Origin: Streptomyces sp. NBS 14/10
GTDB lineage: Bacteria; Actinomycetota; Actinomycetes; Streptomycetales; Streptomycetaceae
Length of the DNA stretch: 64,000 nt
Direction of reading: 5' to 3'
Assembly: GCF_002224125.1 (NCBI RefSeq)
Contig: NZ_NCSM01000022.1
Location: forward strand, 329,979-393,978
Below the pieces are notes generated by a model. It was not told the origin of the DNA. It did no database searches and saw only the letters and a program-made list of their open reading frames with translations. Below, in pieces: positions 29,495-37,448 of the stretch. Numbering within the stretch: the first letter of the stretch is position 1; each line of letters opens with the position of its first letter. Both the position numbers and the translations under genes were made by a program.

Positions 29495-29736
29495 TCAGGA
29501 CCCGTGCCGCACCAGCAGCCCGCCCAGCGCGGTGCGCCGGTGCAGCACCGCGCGCCCGGCGCGGACCGTGGTGATCAGACCGGCGCCGCGCAGCGCGGCG
29601 GTGTGGGCGGAGGCCGTGGCATTGCTGACGCCCAGTCGCCGGGCGAGCCCGCTGGTGGTGTGTTCCTCGGCGAGCAGCAGCAGAATGCCGAGGCGGGTCC
29701 GGCCGAGCACGACGCCGCGGAGCAAGCGCTTGCTAG
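29495..29736 (-). pseudogene. Remnant of an ArsR-type winged-helix regulator
   Basis: About 75 residues match only the C-terminal part of ArsR-like regulators of Streptomyces (VLGRTRLGILLLLAEE, LARRLGVSNATASAHTAALRGAGLITTVRAGRAVLHRRTALG). Full proteins of this kind are, as I recall, near 300 residues with a long N-terminal domain. Here the homology stops at about 29720, where a 14-base palindrome begins, and no good start or ribosome binding site is present. It looks like a truncated regulator; expression as a short protein cannot be excluded. Confidence 0.6.
29721..29734. promoter_or_regulatory. Perfect 14-base palindrome AGCAAGCGCTTGCT
   Basis: It shares the core CAAGCGCTTGC with the site upstream of the beta-galactosidase gene at 26315. 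It lies at the broken edge of the ArsR-type remnant. It may be an operator left from a deleted neighbour or a second site for the same repressor. Confidence 0.45.
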
Positions 29737-29765
29737 ACCCCTGCGCCCGCGCCCCACACGCCCGG

Positions 29766-30221
29766 TTACGCCGCCCTGCTGCGCAGCGCCTCGAGCGCCT
29801 TGTCCGCGTGCACACTCATCCGGAACTCGCTCTTGACGATCTCCAGCACCCGCCGGTCGGTGTCGATCACAAAGGTGACCCGCTTGGTCGGGACGGCCGA
29901 TATGCCGCGCTTGACCCCGAACCGCTCCCGTACGGTCCCCTCCGGATCGGACAGCAGCGGATAGCCGAAGGAGTGCGTACGGGCGAACTCCGCCTGCTTG
30001 TCCACCGAGTCCGCGCTCACCCCGACCGGCTGGGCGCCCAGCGCCTTGAACTCCCCCGCGATGTCCCGGAAGTGACATGCCTCCTTCGTGCAGCCCGGCG
30101 TGAAGGCCGCGGGATAGAAGAACAGCACCACAGGGCCGTTCTCGAGCAGTCCGCTCAGCGTGCGGGCGGTGCCGCTCTCGTCCGGCAGTTCGAAGTCCTC
30201 GACGACATCACCGATATCCAT
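29766..30221 (-). CDS. bcp: Thioredoxin-dependent peroxiredoxin (Bcp type)
   Basis: 151 residues. DFELPDESGTARTLS and FYPAAFTPGCTKEAC hold the peroxidatic Cys44 and resolving Cys49 of Bcp/PrxQ enzymes. VGVSADSVDKQAEFA and YPLLSDPEGTVRERFGV follow the family pattern. It reduces hydrogen peroxide and organic peroxides with electrons from thioredoxin in the cytoplasm. The gene is followed on the same strand only by the ArsR remnant. Confidence 0.92.
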   Translation of the reverse strand: MDIGDVVEDFELPDESGTARTLSGLLENGPVVLFFYPAAFTPGCTKEACHFRDIAGEFKALGAQPVGVSADSVDKQAEFARTHSFGYPLLSDPEGTVRERFGVKRGISAVPTKRVTFVIDTDRRVLEIVKSEFRMSVHADKALEALRSRAA

Positions 30222-30249
30222 GGGGGGAGGCTACTCGGCGGCCGGAAGG

Positions 30250-32487
30250 CTACTCGCCCAGGGCGGCCCGCAGGGCGGCGGTGCGCCGTTGGTCGATGCG
30301 GATGCGTTGGAGTGCGAACCCGCGCAGGGGCGGGCGGCGTTCGGCGGTCAGCGATTCGCGCAGCCGGTCGGCGGCGGCCCCGGGGAGGCTGCCGCCGCCG
30401 AGGTCGCGCAGCAGGTCGAGCGCCGTCCCTGGGTGATCGACGGAGTCGACGGCCAGGAGCAGGGCAACCGTCAATTCCTCGCGATCGACCACCCCCTCGG
30501 GCCCCACGGCCCCGGGGATGGCCAGCAGGGCGCGCACGGCGGGCAGGAAGGTGGCCAGGGACTCCAGCAGCGGCGCGATCCGCTCGGCCAGGGGCGCGGC
30601 GGCCGCGCCCAGCCGGCCGGCCAGGCGGGCGGCCGAGGCCCGGGTCTGGGCGTCCCGGTTCTCCAGTCCCTGGGAGAGGGCCGGGATCAGCTCGTCCGCC
30701 GCCGATTCGCCGGCGATCGCCAGGATGGTGGACGCGGCCGACAGACAGTCGCGCGGGTCCCAGCCGACCCGGTCTCCTTCCTCGGGCACCAGCAGCTCGC
30801 GCAGCCGGGGCAGCAGCGGCTCGCCGGCCGGCCCGAGCCGCCCGGCCCGGCCCACCGCGGCGCGCCGGCTGTAGAGGATGTCGTCGAGGCCGGGGCGGAT
30901 GGCCTCGATCAGCTGCGCGGTGTCGCCGGTGAGCCGGTGCAGGGCCTCGGCGATCGGCATGCGGTCGTAGACGGAGGCGCCCTCGGCGGCCTCGCGCAGC
31001 CGGTCCACCGCCTCGGCGGCGGCCTCGGTGCCCGCCGCGACGGCGGCCACCGCGCTCGGGGCGTACTGGCGCTGCGTGGTCAGCAGGGAGTACAGCTCGG
31101 GGAGGGCAGGGGCCGCCTGCGGCCCCCAGGAGGCGAGCAGGGCGCACAGATGCCGGGGCGCGCCGTAGTTCCGGCGGTCCGGGTTGCGGATCAGGTCGCG
31201 GGCGGCGTCGAGGAGCTGGGGATCGAAGGGCACCGACGGCTGGTCGTCGAGCCTCCAGGGCGAGGTGCCGACGGCCGTCTCCAGGGCCTCCTCGCGGTGC
31301 GGCAGATCGCGGGCGAGCAGCGGCACGGCCCTGGGGTCGCCGAGGCCGACGAGCGCTCCGAGGGCGTTGTCGGCCACTTCCTCGGCGTCCTCGGCGTCGA
31401 ACTTGTCCTCCGCCTCGGCGACCCGCTCGCCCGAGGCATGGGTCAGCAGCGCGTCGGCGGCGGGCCGGCCCTCCTCCCCCAGGCGCCGCAGCTGGCCGAT
31501 GGCCGTCCCGGCCACGACCAGGTCCTGATACGTCACCAGGGCCGCCAGACGCGGGGCCAGCAGCGCCGGGGCGGTGCGGAACTCCGCGCACAGCGGCTCG
31601 ATGGCGGCCAGCGCCCGGCGGCCGCGCGTACCGGCGCCGGGGCCCTCGGCGGCCAGGACCGCGTCCAGCAGGCGGAGGGCCACGGGGAGCTCGCCGCGGT
31701 CGGCGAGCAGCTGGAGCAGCAGCTCGAAGGACTCGTCGTCGGGGTCGGTGTCCTTCCAGTCGCCGGAGTCCGTGTCGAACCACCGCTCGACCTGCTCGAG
31801 CTCGCTGCCCCGCAGGGCCCAGGCGGTGGCGGCGGCCTCCAGCTCGTCCGTCCAGGAGGCCCCGTCGCGCACCAGGTTGAGGACGGCCACGAGCCGGATC
31901 TCGGGGTCCTGGTCGGGGCCGAGCTCGCCCGCGGCGATCTCCGCCGCGACGTCCGGGTCGGCGATACGGCAGGCCGACAGCAGGGCGGAGCGCAGCGCGG
32001 GGTCGGACTCCTCCGCCCAGCGGGCCCGTATCGCCTCGGCGGACTCCCGTGACCGGCCGGACAGCAGGACGATACGGATCAGCCAGCGCCTGATGTCCTC
32101 GTCGTCGTGGGCGAGGAGGGGCAGCAGCAGCGGCACCTGCGCGGCGACGGCGGCCGTGAGCTCGCCCTGGTCGTTACGGGGCTGGTCCTCGCCGCCCGCG
32201 ACGCTGTGCAGGAGCTCGAGCAGCGGCTCCTGATAGATCCCGGCCGCGCAGGCCCGGGCCAGGTACGGGATGACCTGTACGGTCGCGCGGTAGGCGGGGA
32301 CGCGGGCGCGCATCGCGCCCCAGAAGGACGAGAGCGCGTCCTCGCGGACATTTTCGTCGTCCGCCGAGACCAGGGCGCGCAGCGTCCCGGCCGGGTCGGC
32401 GGCGGTGCCGCGGGAGAAGCCGATGGTGGGCCAGTCCTCGTCGGCCAGGCCGGCGAGGATCGTTTCCGGGTCGTGCTGTGCCGTCAT
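30250..32487 (-). CDS. HEAT-repeat-like protein of unknown function
   Basis: 745 residues from ATG 32487, the start being the first ATG of a plausible N-terminus (MTAQHDPETILAGLADEDWPT). It is made almost wholly of short Ala/Leu/Asp-rich helical pairs such as DDEDIRRWLIRIVLLSGR, VPLLARDLPHREEALETAVG and LLPRLRELLVPEEGDR, as in HEAT/armadillo scaffolds. No catalytic motif, signal peptide or membrane segment is visible. A protein-binding scaffold is the most that can be said. Confidence 0.75.
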   Translation of the reverse strand: MTAQHDPETILAGLADEDWPTIGFSRGTAADPAGTLRALVSADDENVREDALSSFWGAMRARVPAYRATVQVIPYLARACAAGIYQEPLLELLHSVAGGEDQPRNDQGELTAAVAAQVPLLLPLLAHDDEDIRRWLIRIVLLSGRSRESAEAIRARWAEESDPALRSALLSACRIADPDVAAEIAAGELGPDQDPEIRLVAVLNLVRDGASWTDELEAAATAWALRGSELEQVERWFDTDSGDWKDTDPDDESFELLLQLLADRGELPVALRLLDAVLAAEGPGAGTRGRRALAAIEPLCAEFRTAPALLAPRLAALVTYQDLVVAGTAIGQLRRLGEEGRPAADALLTHASGERVAEAEDKFDAEDAEEVADNALGALVGLGDPRAVPLLARDLPHREEALETAVGTSPWRLDDQPSVPFDPQLLDAARDLIRNPDRRNYGAPRHLCALLASWGPQAAPALPELYSLLTTQRQYAPSAVAAVAAGTEAAAEAVDRLREAAEGASVYDRMPIAEALHRLTGDTAQLIEAIRPGLDDILYSRRAAVGRAGRLGPAGEPLLPRLRELLVPEEGDRVGWDPRDCLSAASTILAIAGESAADELIPALSQGLENRDAQTRASAARLAGRLGAAAAPLAERIAPLLESLATFLPAVRALLAIPGAVGPEGVVDREELTVALLLAVDSVDHPGTALDLLRDLGGGSLPGAAADRLRESLTAERRPPLRGFALQRIRIDQRRTAALRAALGE

Positions 32488-32546
32488 GCCTGCGATCTTG
32501 GCATGTCCCGGAGGCCCGGCCGGACCGGACCTCCGGGACACCGGTA

Positions 32547-33371
32547 TCAGCCGCCGGCGACGATGGGGTCCTGGAGCTCGGTCACCCACTGGGTGCGGTC
32601 TTCGGGGCAGTGCAGGGAGACTTCGCGCGGGTATCCCGTCGTGCGGTAGCCGTGGGCGTCGGTCCAGCGGGCCAGCGCCTGGGCGGTGGGCACCACATCG
32701 TCCATGGGACCGCGGTGCACGACGGTGGCGGCGCGCTCGACGCCCGGCAGCTGGACGATCTGGAAGTCCCCGCCGCCGACCTGCGCGCCGACCGGCAGCC
32801 CGGCGTGGACGGTGATCGCCCCACCGCCCTCGGGTGCGTCCTCGTAGTAGGCGAGCCCGGGGCCGGTCGGGGTCACGCCCGCGGCGTCCAGCAGACCGCA
32901 CAGCCGCTCGAACAGGGGGCCGACGACGGGCCCGATGTTCTGCGGTTCGAAGCTTGCCGCGGTGGCGCTCAGCTCGGCCAGGCGGAGCGGCGGCAGGCTC
33001 TTGATCACAATGTCTTCGGTGGGCATGCGTCCCTCGTTCTCAATGGTTCGGAGCCTCGCCTCGACCTGGGCCAGCCGGGCCACCGCCTCCGCGACGGCCG
33101 ACTCCAGCTCCGCCCGGCGCAGCCGCAGCATCCCGCGCAGCTCCTCGGTGCCGATGTCGTCGTCGAGGAGCGCCTTGACCTGGTGGAGGCTGAAGCCCAG
33201 GTCCTTGAGCGCGATGACGCGGTTGAGCCGTGCGAGCTGACCGGCTTCGTAGTAGCGGTAGCTGCTGGTCGGGTCGGTGTGGACGGGGCGCAGCAGCCCG
33301 ATGGCGTCGTAGTGGCGCAGCATGCGGACCGACACCCGTCCGTGCTTGGCGAACTCTCCGATGGTGAACAT
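32547..33371 (-). CDS. MerR-family regulator with GyrI-like effector domain
   Basis: 274 residues. The N-terminus is a MerR winged helix (FTIGEFAKHGRVSVRMLRHYDAIGLLRP, then YRYYEAGQLARLNRVIALKDLGFSL), followed by a coiled coil (about 75-115) and a GyrI/SOUL-like effector-binding domain (from about 125). Members such as BmrR bind hydrophobic compounds there. ATG 33371 is preceded by a MerR-type promoter dyad, so it probably regulates itself. No transport target lies next to it. Confidence 0.87.
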   Translation of the reverse strand: MFTIGEFAKHGRVSVRMLRHYDAIGLLRPVHTDPTSSYRYYEAGQLARLNRVIALKDLGFSLHQVKALLDDDIGTEELRGMLRLRRAELESAVAEAVARLAQVEARLRTIENEGRMPTEDIVIKSLPPLRLAELSATAASFEPQNIGPVVGPLFERLCGLLDAAGVTPTGPGLAYYEDAPEGGGAITVHAGLPVGAQVGGGDFQIVQLPGVERAATVVHRGPMDDVVPTAQALARWTDAHGYRTTGYPREVSLHCPEDRTQWVTELQDPIVAGG

Positions 33372-33386
33372 GACGCCTTCCAGTGC

Positions 33387-33412
33387 AGGCCCTCACACAG
33401 TGAGAGGGTCAA
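33387..33412 (-). promoter_or_regulatory. MerR-type promoter dyad
   Basis: On the minus strand TTGACC (33412-33407) is followed by a 19-base spacer before TGCACT. The dyad CCCTCACACAGTGAGAGGG (33390-33408) fills the spacer. A long spacer holding the operator is the hallmark of MerR-controlled promoters; it is about 20 bases before the merR ATG. Confidence 0.6.
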
Positions 33413-33499
33413 GCGTACGGAGGCGAAAGTTCCGTCGGCGCCCGGCCGGGGCCGGGCGCCGACGTCACCATGTCACCGCGTCACCGCGTCAGCTGCTCG

Positions 33500-34336
33500 T
33501 CAGCTGACCTTGACGTAGTCGACCACCAGCTGCTGCGGGAAGGTGGTCGAGCCGTCCGGGTCGCCGGGCCAGTAGCCGCCGACCGCGAGGTTGAGAATGA
33601 TGTAGAAGCCGTGGTCGAACACCCAGCGGTTGCCGTTGAGATCGGCCGGGGTGCGGGTCTGGTAGACGTTGCCGTCCACGGACCAGGTGATCTTGTTGGG
33701 CGACCAGTCGACCGCGAAGGTGTGGAAGCCGTCGGCGAACTTCTGCCCGTTCGGCAGGGTGTAGCCGGCGCCTATGCCGCCCGAGCCGGAGTAGCCGGGG
33801 CCGTGGATGGTGCCGTGCACGGTGCTGGGCTCGAAGCCGACGTTCTCCATGACGTCGATCTCGCCGCAGTTGGGCCATCCGGCGCTGCCGATGTCGTTGC
33901 CGAGCATCCAGAAGGCGGGCCACATGCCCTGCCCCCGGGGCACCTTGATCCGGGCCTCCACATGTCCGTACGCGGTGGTGAAGGTGCGTGCGGTGGAGAG
34001 CCGGGCCGAGGTGTACTCGCACCGGCCGTACCAGCAGTTGTAGTTGGCCGGGTTCTCCTTGCGGGCGGTGATGACCAGGTTGCCCTGGCCGTCGAGCGCC
34101 GCGTTCTTGGTGCCGTCCGTGTAGTACTGGCGCTCGTGGTTGTTGACGTTGTCGCCGGTCTCATAGCCCCATTTGGAGCCGTCGACGGCGCTGCCCGCCG
34201 CGCCGTCGAAGTTGTCGGTGAAGGTGGCGGCGACGGCCGGCGGGGCGGCGTCGGCGGCCGGGGCCGGCCAGGGGGCGGCGGCGAGGGCGGCCGCCGCGAG
34301 CAGGCCGGTCATGGCGATGCGCAGGGTTTTCCTCAT
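33500..34336 (-). CDS. Secreted GH16 beta-glucanase (laminarinase type)
   Basis: 278 residues with a signal peptide (MRKTLRIAMTGLLAAAALAAAPWPAPA). The catalytic motif is intact: Glu159, Asp161 and Glu164 in GEIDVMENVG. RIKVPRGQGMWPAFWMLG, HTFAVDWSPNKITWSVDG and FYIILNLAVGGYWPG are typical of endo-1,3-beta-glucanases. It should hydrolyse beta-1,3-glucans of fungi or plants outside the cell. No carbohydrate-binding module is attached. A strong promoter with a dyad lies upstream. Confidence 0.9.
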   Translation of the reverse strand: MRKTLRIAMTGLLAAAALAAAPWPAPAADAAPPAVAATFTDNFDGAAGSAVDGSKWGYETGDNVNNHERQYYTDGTKNAALDGQGNLVITARKENPANYNCWYGRCEYTSARLSTARTFTTAYGHVEARIKVPRGQGMWPAFWMLGNDIGSAGWPNCGEIDVMENVGFEPSTVHGTIHGPGYSGSGGIGAGYTLPNGQKFADGFHTFAVDWSPNKITWSVDGNVYQTRTPADLNGNRWVFDHGFYIILNLAVGGYWPGDPDGSTTFPQQLVVDYVKVS

Positions 34337-34386
34337 GAAGCGATGGCCTTCCTGTGTGGGGGAACGGAAGGGGGCGCGATGGGGAC

Positions 34387-34417
34387 ATCATGCCGAGCCT
34401 TGTTCAAGGCATGTCAA
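34387..34417 (-). promoter_or_regulatory. GH16 promoter with internal dyad
   Basis: On the minus strand TTGACA (34417-34412) is followed after 19 bases by CATGAT. The dyad GCCTTG-TT-CAAGGC (34397-34410) occupies the spacer, where a bound repressor would block polymerase. Which regulator binds is unknown. Confidence 0.5.
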
Positions 34418-34539
34418 TAGTCCGGACCAATCGCTTCAAAGAAGTTGAGGCACTTCGCCGTCAGCCGGGTCGATGACGGACAGAAGTCGAATGGGCGCCA
34501 GGCCGGACAGGCTGCCCGTACACCGTCAGCCCACTCCGC

Positions 34540-34956
34540 TCACTCCGCCGCACCGAACAGCGCGAGCAGATCCCGCCGCCCGAACATACGCGCCGCCTCG
34601 ACCGCCGAGGGCGAGCCCGCCCGCGGATCGGCGCCACCGGCCAGCAGCACCCGGACCACTTCCCCCTCGCCCTTGAAGGCGGCGCCGGCGATGGGCGTCT
34701 GGCCGCGCTCGTTCGGGCGGTCGGGGTCGGCCCCGCGGTGCAGCAGGGAGGAGACGGTCGCCGGGTGCCCGTGGTAGGCCGCGAGCATGAGGAGCGAATC
34801 CCCCTTGTCGTTGGTGAGGTTGGCCGGGACCCCGGCGTCCACATAGGCGGCGAGCGTATCGGTGTCCCCCTGCCGGGCCAGATCGAAGACCTTGGCCGCG
34901 AGCTGCAGCACCTCCGGGTCGTGGGCCGGCTCGGTCTCACGATTCTGGTCGCTCAT
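34540..34956 (-). CDS. Ankyrin-repeat protein
   Basis: 138 residues from ATG 34956 (GGAGGCGAG upstream). Ankyrin repeats are clear: LAAYVDAGVPANLTNDKGDSLLMLAAYHGHPATVSSLLHR, then GADPDRPNERGQTPIAGAAFKGEGEVVRVLLAGGADPRAG, then a final partial repeat. Small bacterial ankyrin proteins bind partner proteins; the partner here is unknown. It is divergent from the small membrane protein at 35096. Confidence 0.87.
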   Translation of the reverse strand: MSDQNRETEPAHDPEVLQLAAKVFDLARQGDTDTLAAYVDAGVPANLTNDKGDSLLMLAAYHGHPATVSSLLHRGADPDRPNERGQTPIAGAAFKGEGEVVRVLLAGGADPRAGSPSAVEAARMFGRRDLLALFGAAE

Positions 34957-35095
34957 GGGCGTCTCGCCTCCGGCTTCGCGTCCACACCAGTGAATACACC
35001 GATAATCCACCCATTTGCACCTTTTGCCGAGTGGGTACCTGGAGTGACCCTGGAAGAACTCATGGTGACCGTCCCCCACCAGCCAGGAGCCCGTG

Positions 35096-35290
35096 ATGAT
35101 CCTGTCCATTTCCGGCGTCGTACTGCTCGGTGTCATCGTCTTCGTGTTCTTCCGCAAGGACGGCCTCAAGGCGTCGCACGCCATCATCTGCGCCCTTTTC
35201 GGCTTCTATCTCGCGAGCACCGCGATCGCCCCGAGCATCAGAGCCGGTGGCACCAGCCTGGCCAACCTGCTGGGCGGGATCAAGTTCTGA
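35096..35290 (+). CDS. Small membrane protein paired with an FtsK-like gene
   Basis: 64 residues. It is mostly hydrophobic with two likely membrane segments: ILSISGVVLLGVIVFVFF and ASHAIICALFGFYLASTAIA, then a Gly-rich tail ending LLGGIKF. AGGAG (35085-35089) is spaced six bases from ATG 35096; GTG 35093 is possible. The stop is one base from the GTG of the next gene, so the two are translationally linked. A role in conjugation-like or septal DNA handling is a guess from the partner only. Confidence 0.8.
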   Translation: MILSISGVVLLGVIVFVFFRKDGLKASHAIICALFGFYLASTAIAPSIRAGGTSLANLLGGIKF

Positions 35291-35291
35291 C

Positions 35292-37061
35292 GTGCGCCGA
35301 CGACCACTCCCCCGTGTCCTCAGCGGCGGCGGCCCGCTGGCCCGCGCCCGCGGGTTCGCCCGCGGCGGCGGGCTGATCCGCGCCGCCGGGCTGATCCGCG
35401 CCGCCGGGCCGATCCGCGGCGGCTCATCCGCCCGCCTCGGCAAGCCGCCCCGCGGCGCCAGGTCGGCCCGCGTCCGCGGGTTCGCCCGGGCCGTCGGCGA
35501 CGGCACCGCCGACGTACTGCATCCGCTGATCGCGCTCGGCCGCGGGCTGCGCGCGATGGCCGCCGCCGGGCGGCGCAAATGGGCGCAGACCCCGAAGGAG
35601 CGCCGCGGCCCGGCGCTGTTCCTGATGGCCACCTGCGTGGTGGGCATCGCCCTGCTGCCGTACGGCCCGACGCTGTCGGCCGTCAGCCTGATGGGGGCCG
35701 CGTTCTGGGCCGGGCGCAAGGGCCCGGTGAAGGATCCGGGGCCCGACGAGGCCGGCCGGGAGCGCCTGCGGATCCTGTACGAGGCGCTGGTGCCGTACTT
35801 CTCCGCCGCCGAGGACCCGAGCCCGCTGTATACGCACGGCGGGGAGTGGTCGAGCGCCTTCGGCTCCTTCGAGTTCGACGACGCCGGGCGGCTGACCCTG
35901 CTGAAGCTGCGCTACCCCGCGTACTTCACCGACGGCGACGAGGAGTCCCGCGTCCGCGTCGAGCGGCTGCTGTACGCCAAGTCGGGGCGCGGCCGGGAGT
36001 ACTTCTTCGAATGGGACGAGGAGGCCAACCGCCTGACGATGACGGTGCTGCCCGCCCTGTCCACCGCGATCGGCGCCCAGCGCTTCGTGACCACGCCAGG
36101 CGAGACCGTGCTCGGCTTCACCGACGCCTCCTCGGTGCAGCGCACGCTGCCCGTCACGGAGGCCGCCGACGACCCGGCGGAGGAGGTGCGGCGGGACGCC
36201 CCGCCGGTGGTGTGGCGCACCGGGCCGCGGTCCACGGAGCCGCATCTGCTCGCGCTCGGCCCGCCCGGGAGCGGCACCACGACCCTGCTGCGGTCCATCG
36301 CCCTCCAGGCGCTGTGCCACGGCCAGGTGCTGGTGGTGGACGGCAGCGGCACCGGCGAGTACGCGTTCCTCGGCGGCCGGGCCGGGGTGCTGGGCGTCGA
36401 ATGCGGGCTCGCCGGGACGCTGGCGACGCTGGAGTGGGCGGCACACGAGACGGAGCGGCGGCTGATCGCGGCGAACCGGGCCCGCCAGACGGGCCACCCG
36501 CCGCCGCAGGACATCCTCCGCCCGCTGTGGCTCGTCCTCGACCGGCCGACGGTGCTCGGCCAGCTCGCCGCGGCCGAGGGCCGCCGCGACCCGCAGGAGC
36601 TGCTGCAGGTGCCGCTGCGCCACGGGCGGGCGGCCCACGTGCGGGTGGTGGTGGCCGACCACCTCGACGCCGCGGACGCGCTCGGCGAGGTCGTACGGTC
36701 CCACACCCGGGCCCGGGTGGTGCTGGGGCCCGCCTCCGACGACCAGATCCGGGCCGTGCTCGGCGCCCCGCCGCACACCACGCCGACCCCCGAGGTGCCC
36801 CCGGGCCGGGGCTACGTACGGCTCGGCGCCGGCCCGGTGCACCGGCTTCAGGTGCCGGCCACCCCCGACCCGTACGACGAGGCGACGAGCGAGGCGCAGC
36901 GGCAGGCCGTGCTCGGGCTGCTGCCGGAGCCGGAGCTGCCGCGGGAGGCCGCGGCCCCGGACCCGGCTCCGGACCCGGACCCGGTCGAGGCCGCGGGGCG
37001 GATCGACGTGGCGGTCGACATGGTGAAGGCCGGACCCGCGGGGAGCCCGGCGGAGGGGTAG
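35292..37061 (+). CDS. FtsK/SpoIIIE-like membrane protein with degenerate Walker A
   Basis: 589 residues from GTG 35292. The N-terminus is Arg/Gly-rich with a tandem GLIRAA repeat (35370-35420 in DNA). Two membrane segments follow (FLMATCVVGIALLPYG; TLSAVSLMGAAFWAG), then a large cytoplasmic part. The P-loop reads GPPGSGTTTLL: threonine replaces the essential lysine. A Walker B-like LRPLWLVLDRP follows. The overall pattern matches FtsK-like proteins conserved in Streptomyces, but normal ATP hydrolysis is doubtful. It is translated together with the small membrane protein before it. Confidence 0.7.
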   Translation: MRRRPLPRVLSGGGPLARARGFARGGGLIRAAGLIRAAGPIRGGSSARLGKPPRGARSARVRGFARAVGDGTADVLHPLIALGRGLRAMAAAGRRKWAQTPKERRGPALFLMATCVVGIALLPYGPTLSAVSLMGAAFWAGRKGPVKDPGPDEAGRERLRILYEALVPYFSAAEDPSPLYTHGGEWSSAFGSFEFDDAGRLTLLKLRYPAYFTDGDEESRVRVERLLYAKSGRGREYFFEWDEEANRLTMTVLPALSTAIGAQRFVTTPGETVLGFTDASSVQRTLPVTEAADDPAEEVRRDAPPVVWRTGPRSTEPHLLALGPPGSGTTTLLRSIALQALCHGQVLVVDGSGTGEYAFLGGRAGVLGVECGLAGTLATLEWAAHETERRLIAANRARQTGHPPPQDILRPLWLVLDRPTVLGQLAAAEGRRDPQELLQVPLRHGRAAHVRVVVADHLDAADALGEVVRSHTRARVVLGPASDDQIRAVLGAPPHTTPTPEVPPGRGYVRLGAGPVHRLQVPATPDPYDEATSEAQRQAVLGLLPEPELPREAAAPDPAPDPDPVEAAGRIDVAVDMVKAGPAGSPAEG

Positions 37062-37085
37062 GGAGTGTCCGAGCGGCTTGGTCGT

Positions 37086-37397
37086 GTCCTGGCGGCCAGG
37101 TCGCGGCGGCACGGCCACGCCGTGCCCGGGCGGCCGGCTCGCGGCGGCACGGCCACGCCGTATCCGGGCGGCCGGCTCGCGGCGGCGATGCCTAGCCGAT
37201 CCGGACAGGCCGGACCGTGCCCGGACAACCAGGCCGTGCTCAGGCGGCCAGGTCGCTGCCGCACGGCCAAGCCGTACCCGGGCGGCCGGCTCGCGGCGGC
37301 ACGGCCAGGCCCTGTCCGGAGGGTCGGACCATGTCCGGACAACCGGACCGCCAGGCCATACCCGGACCACAAGGTCGCCGCGGCGCGGCCAAGCCGT
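37086..37397. repeat. Minisatellite with 38-base units and 19-base half units
   Basis: This gene-free stretch (37062-37448 in all) between converging genes is built of imperfect repeats: full units at 37086-37123, 37124-37161, 37162-37199, 37238-37275, 37276-37313 and 37360-37397; half units at 37200-37218, 37219-37237 and 37314-37332; one 27-base unit at 37333-37359. The common core is CCCGGGCGGCCGGCTCGCGG. Because 38 is not a multiple of three, it is not a coding repeat. Confidence 0.8.
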
Positions 37398-37448
37398 CCC
37401 GGACGGCTGGCGCGCCAGCGCGGCCGTCGAGGCCGCGCCGCAACCGGC

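Noticed and set aside
37086..37397. Possible CRISPR array
   Set aside because: The units are contiguous or half-length imperfect repeats without unique spacers of constant length, and no cas genes are near.
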